Positions 24,393-33,716 are shown, counted from the stretch's first letter. The stretch is 37,018 bases of DNA from JAICYJ01 sp963797565 (GCA_963797565.1 CAWCPM010000019.1:1-37018), one strand, 5' to 3'. The notes: generated by a model from the sequence alone, not told the origin. Made by a program: numbers and translations.

Positions 24393-26010
24393 GTGTTGAA
24401 AGCAGACGCTCTACGGGCGGCGCACGACGCCGAACCTCTCTTCGACGATGTCTCCTTCGTCCTCGCTGACGGCGACCGGGTAGGCCTGGTCGGCCCCAAC
24501 GGCGTCGGCAAGTCGACGCTGCTGCGCCTGCTGGCGGGCCGGGGCAGGCCGGACGCCGGCAGCGTCAGCGTCGGCGACTCCGACCGAGTCTCCTACCTCG
24601 AGCAGCAGCCTCCCGATCCGGATCTGACTCTGGGGGAGCACCTGCGCCGGTCGGCCGGCGAGGTCTATGCCGCCGACCGCGAGATGCGGGCGCTGGAAGC
24701 GGCGATGGCGACGGGCGACTGGGCCGCGGTGGTCGCGTACGGCGCCCTCCAGCACCGCTACGAGGCGCTGGACGGATGGCGCTTCCGCGACACGATCGAC
24801 CAGGTGCGCCGCCACATCGGCATCGCAGGCCTGTCCGACGACGCGCGCTTCCGCGAGCTGTCGGGCGGCCAGGCGGCCCGGGTGATGCTGGCCGGGGTGC
24901 TGCTGTCGCGCCCCACCGTGCTGCTTGCTGGACGAGCCCACCAACCACCTCGACCTGGACGGAATCCGCTGGCTGGAGCGGTATCTGTCGACCTTCCCGG
25001 GTGCCGTGCTGGTCGTGACCCACGACCGCCGCTTCCTCGACGAGACCGTCTCGCGCATCCTCGAGCTGGATCCGGTGACACGTACCCTGGCCGTCTACGA
25101 GGGCGGCTACACGGCATTCCGGGCCGAGAAGCAGCGGCTGTTCGAGCGGCGCGAGGAGGAGCACCGCGCCCAGGAGCGCTACCGCAGGCGGCTGGAGGCC
25201 GACATCGCCCGCACCCGCGGCCAGGCGGGCGCCACCGAATCGACCGCCGGCGGCGCGGGCAGCGACCAGCTCAAGCGCTACGCCAAGAAGGTGGCGAAGA
25301 AGGCAAAGGCCCGCGAGGGCAGGCTGGAGCGTCAGATGGCCGCCACGGGACTGGATCGAGCGGCCCGAGCAGGCGGCCTCGTTCTCGTTCACCCTGGCCG
25401 GCACGTCCCAGCCCGGCCGCCGGCTGGCGGCGCTGGAGCACGTCACCGCGGGATACGACGGGATGGCGGTGCTCTCAGGGGTCGACCTCGTCGATCAAGG
25501 GCCGCGACCGGATCGCGCTGACCGGCCGCAACGGCTCAGGCAAGTCCACGCTGTTCCGGGTGATCGCGGGCGACCTGGATCCGCTGTCCGGCTCGGTGCT
25601 GTGCCAGGCACGCGTGGGCGTGCTTCCCCAGACCCACGATCATCTGCCGCTCGGGCGCACGGTGCTTGACCACTACCGCCGCGGCGTCCCCGGCCACGAG
25701 CACGAGGCGCGGGCGGTGCTGGGCTGGTTCCTGTTCTCGCAGGAGCAGCTGTTCCGCCCCATGGCGAGGCTCAGCGCCGGCGAGCGGTCACGCCTCCTGA
25801 TCGCGATGCTGGTGATGGGCGGCGCCGAGCTGCTGCTGCTGGACGAACCCACCAATCACCTCGACTTCGACTCGATCGACGTCGTCGAGCGGGCCCTGAG
25901 CGGATTCCGCGGCACCATCCTGACCGTCTCCCACGACCGCGAGTTCATCGGCTACGATCGGATGCGATCGGGTCTGGGAGGTGCGGGACGGCGGCGTGCG
26001 CGAAGCCTGA
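24393..26010 (+). CDS. ABC-F family ATPase, four frameshifts as read
   Basis: A soluble ABC-F protein (ribosome-associated translation factor or antibiotic-protection family) of about 537 residues after four one-base corrections. First domain: Walker A GPNGVGKST, signature ELSGGQAAR, Walker B then EPTNHLDLD. A charged linker follows, with LKRYAKKVAKKAKAREGRLERQM. Second domain: GRNGSGKST, LSAGERSR, LLLLDEPTNHLDFD and SHDREFI, ending in DRVWEVRDGGVREA. The extra bases are at about 24925 (CTGCTTGCTG; removing a T restores VLLLDE), 25347-25349 (GGG), 25488-25490 and near 25955. All four have the same sign. There are no membrane segments. Convergent with the UbiB-family gene, 11 nt apart. Confidence 0.85.
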
Positions 26011-26021
26011 CGAATCGCCGG

Positions 26022-27669
26022 TCAGATCCTGCCGCTGCGCAGGATCGACCAGACCAGCACCAGCCCCAGGCCGGTCGCGACCAGGTAGCCGAACCAGGTC
26101 AGGATGTGCACGCCCCAGACGTGCGGGCCGCCGTCGGCGGCGATGCCGAGCAGCGCGGAGCCCACCATCGTCCCGGCCATCACGATCGCGATCACCAGCC
26201 GGTTGGCCACCACGTCGGCCTTGGACGTGAGCTGGTCGAGGCCGCGGTGGCGGAACTGCACCTCCACCTCGCCGTCGCGGAACTGCTCGAGCGTGTCGTG
26301 CACCTGGTAGGGCAGCTCCATCAGCATGCCGCCGTAGCTCGTCAGCTCCTCCCGGCCGCGATCGAGCAGGGCCGAGGGTGACAGCTGCTGCGCCATCAGC
26401 TCGTCGGCGTAGGGCTCGGCCACCTCGAACACGTTGAACTCCGGATACAGCTCGGCGCCCACCGAACCGAGCGTGGCCAGCGTCTTGTCCAGCAGCGCGA
26501 ACCGGGTGGGCAGGCGCAGGTGCATGCGGGCGATCAGCGAGAAGGCCTCACGCACGACCTCGATCGGGTCGATCTCGCCCAGCGCGGCGCCGTGGTAGCG
26601 GTAGTAGACCTCGCGCAGCTCCAGCCGGAACTCCTCCTCCTGGGCGCTGTTGAACCGCACCCCGAGGTCGCGCAGCCGGCGTGGGAGCTGATCGATGTTC
26701 TCGTTGACGGCGTCCACCAGCAGCCGCGTGAGACGGCGCATGTCCGTGGGCGAGAGGGCGCCGGTGATGCCGAAGTCGACGATCCCCAGCCTGCCGTCTT
26801 CCATCACGAACAGGTTGGCCGGATGCGGGTCGGCGTGGAAGGTGCCATAGCGGAACACCATCTCCAGCCATACCTCCGCCATCAGGTACGCCAGCCGGCG
26901 GCGCTCGGCCGGATCCAGCGTCGAAAGGTCGGTGTCGCTGAGCGTGGTGCCCTCGATCCGCTCCAGCGTCAGCACCCGCTCGCTGGAGAACGTCCAGTAG
27001 ACCTTGGGGATCAGGACGGTGGTCGACTCGGCGAACATGCGCCGGAACACCTCGGCGTTGCGGGCCTCGATCCGGTAGTCAAGCTCGCGCGTGATGGAGC
27101 GGGCGAACTCGTCCACCAGCTCCACCGTGTCAACGAACTCGAGGCGCTCGACGCGGCTCTTCACGATCTTGCTGACCTGGCGCAGCAGCGCGATGTCGGC
27201 CTCGATCTGGCGCCGGGCGTTGGGACGCTGCACCTTCACGGCCACCGAGCGGCCGGTGTGCAGCTCGGCCAGGTGCACCTGGCCGATCGAGGCGGCCGCC
27301 ACCGGCACGGGGTCGAAGGCGGCGAACAGGTCGCCGATCTCGCCGTTCAGCTCCTGGCGGATCACCTGCTGCACCTCCTCGTAGGAGAAGGGCGAGACCG
27401 AGTCCTGCAGCAGGCGCAGCTCGCTGATGATCTCGGGCGGCATCAGGTCGGGGCGGATCGAGAGCAGCTGGCCGAACTTGACGAAGGTCGGGCCCAGCTC
27501 GTCCAGCATCTCGCGGAGGTGCCGGCCGCGCGCCTCCAGCGACATCTCCGGCCTCCTGTGCGCCCCGCGGCCGCCGCTCGAACGCATACCCAAAGCCGTG
27601 CCGGGCGGCCACCTGCGCGATCTCACGTACGCGGGCGATCTGGGTGCGCCGCGAGGGCTGCGTCTCCAT
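26022..27669 (-). CDS. UbiB/ABC1/AarF-family atypical kinase (N-terminal frameshift as read)
   Basis: A membrane-associated UbiB-type protein of about 548 residues after one extra base near 27560-27590 is ignored. Relatives support ubiquinone/menaquinone or lipid metabolism as atypical ATPases. The KxGQ motif (VKFGQ, about 64-67), the Ala-rich nucleotide loop AAASIGQVH, the VAVKVQRP lysine, FHADPHPANLFV and IVDFGITG are present, and two C-terminal membrane helices end the protein. The N-terminus METQPSRRTQIARVREIAQVAARHGFGYAFER is in a different frame from the rest. ATG 27669 is supported by TACCAT 6 nt upstream. Lies 40 nt after the AhpD-like gene with its own promoter. Confidence 0.88.
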
Positions 27670-27675
27670 GTGGCA

Positions 27676-27681
27676 ATGGTA
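27676..27681 (-). promoter_or_regulatory. -10 box TACCAT, UbiB-family gene
   Basis: TACCAT is 6 nt before ATG 27669 on the minus strand and supports the longer N-terminus. Confidence 0.5.
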
Positions 27682-27709
27682 CCGCCCTGTGGCCGCGGCC
27701 AGCAGCCGG

Positions 27710-28210
27710 TCAGGTTGCGGAGATCGGCCGGCCCACGACCAGGACCTCGAGCAGCGCCGGGGCGAGCTCGCGGTAGCTCGCGTCGGCGCGGATGTCGAGC
27801 GCGTCCAGCGTCTTCGAGAAGAAGCAGCGGGCCGCCGCGGCCAGCACGACGCCCCTGATCTCGTGCTCCGGCAGGCCCAGCTCCCGCAGCCGTGCCAGCT
27901 GCTTGTCGCCGATCGACGTCGCGTCGTCCACCACCTGCTCGGCGAGATCCATGACGGCGACGTCCACCTCGTCAAGCCCGGCCGCGCGGCGGTCGAGGGC
28001 AATCTCGCGCACCGGCTCGCCGAAGCTGTCGATCAGCACCTTGCCGTGGGCCAGGCAGCAGTAGCTCGAGCGCAGCCGCTGGGCGGCGGCGAGCGTCGCC
28101 AGCTCGTAGCGGCGCAGATCCATCGACTCCTTGATGGACGTGTTCAGCGCCAGCCACGCCGCCTGCACCTGCGGCCGCTCGTCGAAGGCCCGGTCGAAGT
28201 TCGGTGTCAC
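27710..28210 (-). CDS. Carboxymuconolactone decarboxylase/AhpD-like protein
   Basis: A 166-residue all-helical protein of the CMD/AhpD fold. AhpD-type members reduce peroxide systems with a Cys pair. Here the motif is YCCLAHGK, with Cys51, Cys52 and His55, so the active-site cysteines are adjacent rather than CxxC spaced, as in the peroxidase-related subgroup. Start GTG 28210 overlaps the stop of the OsmC-family gene (GTGA, 28207-28210), so the two are co-translated. The pairing with an OsmC peroxiredoxin-like protein supports a role in thiol or peroxide stress (inference). Confidence 0.83.
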   Translation of the reverse strand: MTPNFDRAFDERPQVQAAWLALNTSIKESMDLRRYELATLAAAQRLRSSYCCLAHGKVLIDSFGEPVREIALDRRAAGLDEVDVAVMDLAEQVVDDATSIGDKQLARLRELGLPEHEIRGVVLAAAARCFFSKTLDALDIRADASYRELAPALLEVLVVGRPISAT

Positions 28211-28707
28211 GGCTCCCACCCCACGGCGATCGGCGGCGCCGTCGTGAGCGTCTGCATGACCACGCAGTAGCGCTCGGTCTTGCGCCGCAGCGCGCCCAGC
28301 TGCTCCTCGGTGGCGCCGGGGGCATCGATCGCGAACGAGACGCGGATGTCGGTGAACCCGACCGGCGCCTCGCGGTCGATGCCGAGCGTGCCGCGCAGGT
28401 CGAGATCGCCCTCGACGGTGACGGCGATGTCGTTCACCTCGAGGTCCATCGCCTCGGCCACCATCTGGCACGTGATCTGCGCGCAGGCGGCCAGCGCGCC
28501 GAGCAGCAGGTCGCCGGAGCAGGCACCGGTGCCCTCGCCGCCGACGCCGGCGTGCGCCTGCGCCTCGTACACCGCGCGGCCGAGGTCGACCGAGCAGGCG
28601 ATCGGAGTGTCTCCGGTGGCACCCCGCGCCGTCAGCGTGATCCGGCCGCTGTCGGGGTGCTCTCGGTACCCCTCCTTCAGCGGTTCCTGGATGCTCCGTA
28701 TGTCCAC
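28207..28707 (-). CDS. OsmC-family protein
   Basis: A 166-residue member of the OsmC/Ohr superfamily, thiol peroxidases acting on organic hydroperoxides. The two characteristic cysteines are Cys63 in GACSGDLLLGALAAC and Cys148 in RYCVVMQTL, although RYCVVMQ resembles the SufE-/YhfA-like OsmC group more than Ohr. The start is GTG 28707, 4 nt after the stop of the phosphodiesterase gene, and the 3' end overlaps the AhpD-like gene, giving a three-gene operon. Confidence 0.88.
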   Translation of the reverse strand: MDIRSIQEPLKEGYREHPDSGRITLTARGATGDTPIACSVDLGRAVYEAQAHAGVGGEGTGACSGDLLLGALAACAQITCQMVAEAMDLEVNDIAVTVEGDLDLRGTLGIDREAPVGFTDIRVSFAIDAPGATEEQLGALRRKTERYCVVMQTLTTAPPIAVGWEP

Positions 28708-28711
28708 GGTC

Positions 28712-30091
28712 CTAGACCAGGCTCCTGCCCTGCATGTCGGCCGGCACCGGCTGGCCCATCAGCTCCAGCACCGTGGGCGCGATGTCGAACAGGCGGGCGC
28801 CCTGCGGCGCCGCCGCGGGCATGCCCGGGCCCTCGAAGATGTAGACGCCGTACTTCGCGTGGTTGGCGTCATCGGGCCCGGTGTCGTTCTCGCGGGTGTG
28901 GATGGAGCCGTCGCCGACGGTGCCGATCGAGCGCCAGGTGAGGTTGCCGAAGTAGCAGATCAGGTCGGGCGGGACACCGTTGACCGCGTGGTAGAGCTGC
29001 TCGGGCCGGAACACCTTCGTGCCGATCGGGTTGCCCTGCTCGTCGCCCAAAGCCTCGAGCTTCGCGATCAGCTCGTCGCGCAGCGGCTCCACCTGCGACG
29101 GCTCGACGACGCCCTCGGGCTCACGGCCGCGCACGTTCAGGAAGATGCGCGAGTAGTAGCCGCCGTCGCCCCACACCCGCGTCCGCGGCCAGTCGATCAT
29201 GTCCGGCTTGACCGGCCCGGCGGGCGCGTCCTCGCGCAGGGTCAGGTAGCCCTCGCGGATCAGCCACTCGTTCACGCGGATGCCGCCGAACATCGACTGG
29301 GCGCCGTGGTCGGAGACCACCATCAGCGCTGTGTCCTCACCCAGCCCCTCGATCAGCGAGCCGATCTCGGAGTCGAGATAGCGGTAGTAGTCGCGGAACG
29401 CCTGCTCGTAGGCCGTGCCGGGCACGTAGTCGGGGTGGCCATGGTCGTAGTAGCGCCAGAACCCGTGGTGCAGACGGTCGGTACCCATCTCGACCATCAT
29501 GAAGAAGTCCCAGGGCCGCGAGTCGCGCAGGTGGCGGGCCAGCTGGAAGCGGCGCTTCGTCATCTCGTTGATGTCGCGCAGGATCCGGTCCTTCTGGTCG
29601 GTGCGAAAGTTGGGCACGTCCACCATGTACTCGCCCACGACCTGCCTGATCTCGTCCCGCAGCTCCTCGGGGTACGTGTACTTGGAGTCGGTCGAGGGCG
29701 CCAGAAAGCAGCTGATCATCTCGCCGTTCACCTGGCGCGGCGGGAACGTCTGGGGAACACCCAGCACCACCACGTGTTTGCCGGCGCGCGACAGGATGTC
29801 CCAGACGCGGTCTTCCTTCATCTTCTCAGCGGTGGCGAACGTGAGCCCGTCGTAGGAGTAGTCCTTGCGGTTGCGGAAGCCGTAGAACCCGAGCGTGCCA
29901 GGATCCTTGGAGCTGGTCATGCACGACCATGCCGGCACCGTGATCGGCGGGTCGCACGACTCCAGCGGGCCGTAGACGCCACGGTCCATCAGGCGGCCCA
30001 GCACAGGCAGCTCGTCCTTCATGTCGTCGAACAGGATCTGGGGTGCCGCGCAGTCCAGCCCGATCACCATCACGCGCCTAGGCTTGCTCAT
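28712..30091 (-). CDS. Alkaline-phosphatase-superfamily phosphodiesterase/nucleotide pyrophosphatase-like protein
   Basis: A 459-residue two-metal hydrolase of the type I phosphodiesterase group (Phosphodiest family). Metal ligands are visible: Asp13 in VIGLDC, the candidate nucleophile Thr51 in PITVPAW, GTDRLHHGFW (Asp and His), VVSDHG (Asp-His) and a late His in DANHAKYG. There is no signal peptide, so it is probably cytoplasmic. Known relatives cleave nucleotide, phospholipid or glycan phosphodiesters; the substrate here is unknown. Leaderless start with TAGACT 6 nt upstream. The first three bases of that box are the stop codon of the glycosyltransferase gene, so it sits directly behind the glycan locus. 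Confidence 0.87.
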   Translation of the reverse strand: MSKPRRVMVIGLDCAAPQILFDDMKDELPVLGRLMDRGVYGPLESCDPPITVPAWSCMTSSKDPGTLGFYGFRNRKDYSYDGLTFATAEKMKEDRVWDILSRAGKHVVVLGVPQTFPPRQVNGEMISCFLAPSTDSKYTYPEELRDEIRQVVGEYMVDVPNFRTDQKDRILRDINEMTKRRFQLARHLRDSRPWDFFMMVEMGTDRLHHGFWRYYDHGHPDYVPGTAYEQAFRDYYRYLDSEIGSLIEGLGEDTALMVVSDHGAQSMFGGIRVNEWLIREGYLTLREDAPAGPVKPDMIDWPRTRVWGDGGYYSRIFLNVRGREPEGVVEPSQVEPLRDELIAKLEALGDEQGNPIGTKVFRPEQLYHAVNGVPPDLICYFGNLTWRSIGTVGDGSIHTRENDTGPDDANHAKYGVYIFEGPGMPAAAPQGARLFDIAPTVLELMGQPVPADMQGRSLV

Positions 30092-30097
30092 GTCAGC

Positions 30098-30103
30098 AGT
30101 CTA
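30098..30103 (-). promoter_or_regulatory. -10 box TAGACT overlapping the GT4 stop codon
   Basis: TAGACT is 6 nt before ATG 30091. Its TAG (30103-30101) is also the stop codon of the upstream glycosyltransferase gene. Confidence 0.5.
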
Positions 30104-31252
30104 GGAAACCGGCCCTGCGGAGCGCTCCGCATGCTCTGAGATCAGCCGCCGGTAGAGCGCCTCCATCGCCGGCGCCGACTCCGCCACCCGCTCCCGCACG
30201 ATCCGCAGGTTGCGCTCGGCGTAGCGTTCGCGAAGGGCGCCGTCGGCCAGCAGCCGGTCAAGCGCTGCCGCCAGCGCCTGCTCGTCGCGGGGCTGCACCA
30301 TCTCCGCCCCCTCCCCCGGCCCGATCCACTCGTCGATGGACGGGCACCAGCCGCCGACCAACGGGTTGCCGCTGGCCATGGCCTCGAGCAGCGATGACGG
30401 CGACGAGTCGGTGTTGGCGATCGACACCACGATGTCCGCGGAGGCGGCCAGCCGCGGCAGCCCGTCGGGGTCGACCCGGTGCAGGCGGATCCGGTCGCCC
30501 AGCCCCGCGTCGGCGACCGCCTGCTCGACCTGGGCCCGCGTCTCGCCGCCCCGAGCCGCCAGCAGCAGCCGCGCCGGCGGGTGCGCGGGCGCGACCCGGG
30601 CGAACGCGCGCACGAGCACGTCGACGTTGGTTCGTTCCTGGAAGTTGCGCAGCGACAACACGATCAGGGCATCCTGCGGCCAGCCCAGCTCGGCCCGCAG
30701 CCCGTCCCGGTCGGCCTGTTCAGGACCGAATCCGGAGAGCTGGGTGTGCCAGATGATGTGGGCGATCCGGGTCGGGTCGGCGCCGGCTGCCACGGCGGCC
30801 GTCTCGATCGCCCCCGAGTTCACGACCAGGTAGTCGGCCGACCGCCAGGTACGAAGTGCCCGGCTCTTGCCCGGCTCCTTGAGCGCGTCCAGCAGGACGT
30901 CCCGGCCCCAGGGGCTGACCACGTAGGGATGCACCTCGGCCAGCGCGCCCCAGTAGGCGTAGGGGGTGATCCCGTGGCCGTGCACGACGTCGGCCCCCAC
31001 GGTCGCCGCCAGCCGGCGGATGGCCGGGCCGAAGCGCAGCCGGCGCAGCCTGGGGACGCGCATCAGCGGCTCCAGCGCCAGCAGGTCGTGGATGGTGATG
31101 CCCTCCGTCTCGCGGGGGTCCGCGCCGACCCGGTTGGAGACGACGTGCACGTCGTGGCCGCGATCGGCCAGCCGCCGCGCCCAGCGCAGGGTGTGGATCG
31201 ACCGCGCGTCGGCGACGGCCAGGATCCTGAGCGGTCGCGGCGCCGAGCTCAT
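30101..31252 (-). CDS. Glycosyltransferase family 4 protein
   Basis: A 383-residue GT-B fold glycosyltransferase that would add a sugar from a nucleotide donor to a growing glycan on the cytoplasmic side. The N-terminal acceptor domain begins LRILAVADARSIHTLRWARRLADRGHDVHVVS, with GADVVHGHG and SPWGRDVLLDALKEPGK. The donor domain has VLSLRNFQERTNVDVLVRAFA, ADIVVSIANTDSSPSSLLEAMASG (the EX7E-like region) and GWCPSIDEWI. Start ATG 31252 overlaps the flippase stop as ATGA (31249-31252). Sugar and linkage unknown. Confidence 0.9.
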   Translation of the reverse strand: MSSAPRPLRILAVADARSIHTLRWARRLADRGHDVHVVSNRVGADPRETEGITIHDLLALEPLMRVPRLRRLRFGPAIRRLAATVGADVVHGHGITPYAYWGALAEVHPYVVSPWGRDVLLDALKEPGKSRALRTWRSADYLVVNSGAIETAAVAAGADPTRIAHIIWHTQLSGFGPEQADRDGLRAELGWPQDALIVLSLRNFQERTNVDVLVRAFARVAPAHPPARLLLAARGGETRAQVEQAVADAGLGDRIRLHRVDPDGLPRLAASADIVVSIANTDSSPSSLLEAMASGNPLVGGWCPSIDEWIGPGEGAEMVQPRDEQALAAALDRLLADGALRERYAERNLRIVRERVAESAPAMEALYRRLISEHAERSAGPVS

Positions 31253-32760
31253 GTGGCCGCCTCGGCCGGCGGGCGCCGGCGAAGGCGGCGGGCGATGATC
31301 CGCCAGCCCTTCCGCACATCGCCCTTGCTGAGCCCGCCCACCGGCACCAGCATCAGCGGGAACACCGCCGCCAGCAGCAGACGCACCAGCACGGCGATCA
31401 GCCCCACCGCGGGGATCACCCACTGCGACAGCGCCAGCAGCAGCACCGTCACCCCCGCCACCTTGCCCACACGCAGCCACTCGTAGGGGACCGGGTAGCT
31501 GCGCTGTGAGTTGGCCCAGCCCCACCACAGCAGCAGTGCATACCCGAGCACCGTCGTGAGGCCGGCGCCGACGATGCCCCAGTGCGGGATCGCCCAGAAG
31601 TTCAGGCCCAGGTTGACCGCGGCCGCGGCGGATGCGATCAGCGGCGTCATGCGGGTGCGGCGGCTGATGGTGACGCCGATGTTCACGATCAGGTAGCCGC
31701 CGTAGAGCACGGTGCCCGCGGCCAGCAGCGTCACCACCGGCATCGCCCCCTGGGTGTTCTTGGGCAGGAAGTAGCCGATGTAGGGCGGCGCCGTCAGGCA
31801 GATGGCGACCAGCCCCCAGCCCATCACGACCGACCAGTACGTCAGCACCGATGCGTACGTGCGCTTGGCCTGGTCGTCGCCCTCCTGGCCACGGACGTCG
31901 TGGGCGAACGGCGCCCACGCGGTCTGAAAGGCGCCCATCAGCACCAGCACCGGCACCGCCACGCGCGCGGCCACCGAGTAGGTGCCCAGCTCCTGATGGC
32001 CGGCCAGCCGCTGCACCTGGATGCGATCGGCCAGGTTCAGCGCCCACAGCGCGATGTTGGCCGGCATCAGCGGCAGCGAGTAGGTGAGCAGGTCGCGCAG
32101 CACCGGCCGGTCGAAGCGGCGGATGCCGATCGTGTGGCGGCGTGCGACCACCACCAGCAGGTAGACCAGCGCCGTGCCGGTGAAGTTGCCGATCAGCAGG
32201 CCGAGCGCGCCCTGGTCGAAGACGACCACCAGCAGCAGCGTCAGGACCGTGGTCAGAAAGATGTTCAGGAGCGTGAAGCGCACCCACGACCTGGCCCGGC
32301 GCTCGATCCGGTAGACCCGGGCCATCACGTCGTAGTTCATGGTGATCCAGAGCCCGAACAGGCCGGCCAGCACGATGTCGGTGTCCACCTGCAGCACGTG
32401 GCCGATGAAGCCGCGGAACACCCAGCCGATCAGCACGCCCAGCGTGGCGGCCGTCATCACGAACACGAAGATGGTGTGGATGATGGGCGCCCAGTCGGTC
32501 TCGCCCTCGCCCAGGGTGAACCGCGACATGGTGGTGACGATCCCCATGCGCAGCAGGATCGAGGCCAGCAGCACGGCCGACAGCATCAGGTCGACGGTGC
32601 CGTAGGCCTTGGCCCCGGCCGCGTGCAGGTAGATCGGGACCAGGAAGAAACCCGCGAAGCGCCCGATCACGCCACTCATGCCGTAGATCAGGGACTGCCC
32701 GGCCAGCGACCGCATGCGACGGCCCTCTGCGAGCATGTTCTGCTGCCCCTGGGTGCTCAC
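31249..32760 (-). CDS. Polysaccharide flippase, Wzx/MurJ-like (MOP superfamily)
   Basis: A 503-residue multi-pass membrane protein with about 12-14 hydrophobic segments, starting SLAGQSLIYGMSGVIGRFAGFFLVPIYLH. It would move lipid-linked oligosaccharide across the membrane. The central segment SLPLMPANIALWALNLADRIQVQRLAG is typical of oligosaccharide flippases (start of the second half). A basic C-terminal tail follows. The start is GTG 32760, overlapping the sulfotransferase stop as GTGA (32757-32760); the stop overlaps the glycosyltransferase. The three genes are therefore co-translated. Confidence 0.9.
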   Translation of the reverse strand: MSTQGQQNMLAEGRRMRSLAGQSLIYGMSGVIGRFAGFFLVPIYLHAAGAKAYGTVDLMLSAVLLASILLRMGIVTTMSRFTLGEGETDWAPIIHTIFVFVMTAATLGVLIGWVFRGFIGHVLQVDTDIVLAGLFGLWITMNYDVMARVYRIERRARSWVRFTLLNIFLTTVLTLLLVVVFDQGALGLLIGNFTGTALVYLLVVVARRHTIGIRRFDRPVLRDLLTYSLPLMPANIALWALNLADRIQVQRLAGHQELGTYSVAARVAVPVLVLMGAFQTAWAPFAHDVRGQEGDDQAKRTYASVLTYWSVVMGWGLVAICLTAPPYIGYFLPKNTQGAMPVVTLLAAGTVLYGGYLIVNIGVTISRRTRMTPLIASAAAAVNLGLNFWAIPHWGIVGAGLTTVLGYALLLWWGWANSQRSYPVPYEWLRVGKVAGVTVLLLALSQWVIPAVGLIAVLVRLLLAAVFPLMLVPVGGLSKGDVRKGWRIIARRLRRRPPAEAAT

Positions 32761-33608
32761 GCGGCGCCGTCCTCCAGCAGCCGGGCCACCAGCGGGTCGG
32801 ATGCCGGCCGCTCGGCCGGAGGGCGCATCGCGTAGCCGAAACGCGCCGCCTCGGGGCGGCAGCGGCGCTCGGCCAGGTCCAGGTACACGCGCCTGGCGAC
32901 CGAGCGGCGACGAGCGTCCCAGTTGTCGAAGTAGCGCTGGTTGCTGCCGCCACGTGGGGTGCGGTCGCCGGCGAAGTTGTCGCGGTTGACCCCCTCGGCG
33001 ACCGAGCGGCCGGGCGCGTGGTCGTCGAGGCCCGCAAACCGGAACACGCGCGCCAGCTCGTGGTCGGGGTCGGCCACCAGATGCTCGTAGCGGACGATCA
33101 TGGCTCGCTGCAGCGACGGCAGATCCCCGCGCAGGGTGCGGTGCGCCGCCGCCCAGTGGGAGAGCAGCGCGTGCGGCCGGGTGGCGCTCCACTTCTGGGT
33201 GGCGGCCGATACGGCGATAGGGTGGCGGACGACCAGCACGAACGACGCGTCGGGGAACATGGCCTGCAGGAATCGGGTGATCAGCAGGTTGGGCGGGGAC
33301 TTCTCGATCAGGACCTGCCGGCTCTCGTCCCAGTGGGGGCGCCAGCTCTCCCACAGCGCCCGGCGGTTCTCATCGGTCACGAGCGGCGACCGCTCGGTGA
33401 GATGCGCCTCGGGCAGCAGCGCGAAGCGCCCCGCCTGGCCCCCGTGCGCGACCACCGGGTAGACGTCCTGCAGGTGCTGGCCCTCGTCGGCCGGCACGCC
33501 GGTGCCGTCGAAGCCGCTGACCTGCGGATGCTCCGCCAGCAGCCGCGCGAGCATGGTGGTGCCACTGCGGTGCAGGCCGCCCAGGAACACCATCCGGTGG
33601 CCGGTCAC
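32757..33608 (-). CDS. Sulfotransferase (PAPS-dependent)
   Basis: A 283-residue sulfotransferase that would transfer sulfate from PAPS to a hydroxyl or amine. The 5'-phosphosulfate loop is GLHRSGTT at residues 11-18. The 3'-phosphate site is VVRHPIAVSAATQKW, followed by the MIVRYEHLVADPDHELARVF region. GGSNQRYFDNW toward the C-terminus suits a glycan-type acceptor. Start GTG 33608 has no Shine-Dalgarno; TAGCAT at 33657-33662 may be its promoter, with a leader of about 40 nt. First gene of the left arm, divergent from a second sulfotransferase. Confidence 0.87.
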   Translation of the reverse strand: MTGHRMVFLGGLHRSGTTMLARLLAEHPQVSGFDGTGVPADEGQHLQDVYPVVAHGGQAGRFALLPEAHLTERSPLVTDENRRALWESWRPHWDESRQVLIEKSPPNLLITRFLQAMFPDASFVLVVRHPIAVSAATQKWSATRPHALLSHWAAAHRTLRGDLPSLQRAMIVRYEHLVADPDHELARVFRFAGLDDHAPGRSVAEGVNRDNFAGDRTPRGGSNQRYFDNWDARRRSVARRVYLDLAERRCRPEAARFGYAMRPPAERPASDPLVARLLEDGAA

Positions 33609-33656
33609 GGTCTCGGGTCGCCGGGGACGTCGGTGCGGGTCTCCAAGGCGCTGGAA

Positions 33657-33662
33657 ATGCTA
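33657..33662 (-). promoter_or_regulatory. Possible -10 box TAGCAT, left glycan operon
   Basis: TAGCAT on the minus strand is 48 nt before GTG 33608, back to back with the box at 33705-33710. Confidence 0.25.
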
Positions 33663-33704
33663 ACCGAGGTAGCGGCGCTGCGCGCCGACCGCGGTCGGGC
33701 AGAA

Positions 33705-33710
33705 TACCGT
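33705..33710 (+). promoter_or_regulatory. -10 box TACCGT, right glycan operon
   Basis: TACCGT is 6 nt before ATG 33717 and decides that start over the downstream ATG 33795. Confidence 0.5.
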
Positions 33711-33716
33711 CCGCAG

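Noticed and set aside
24393..26010. Programmed ribosomal frameshifting in the ABC-F gene
   Set aside because: Four shifts at unrelated sequences, no slippery heptamer plus pseudoknot seen, and similar lesions occur in unrelated genes.
30101..33037. A single giant protein spanning glycosyltransferase and flippase region
   Set aside because: The upstream portion is an Arg/Pro-rich alternative reading of the flippase gene; the glycosyltransferase starts at ATG 31252 with a clean ATGA overlap.
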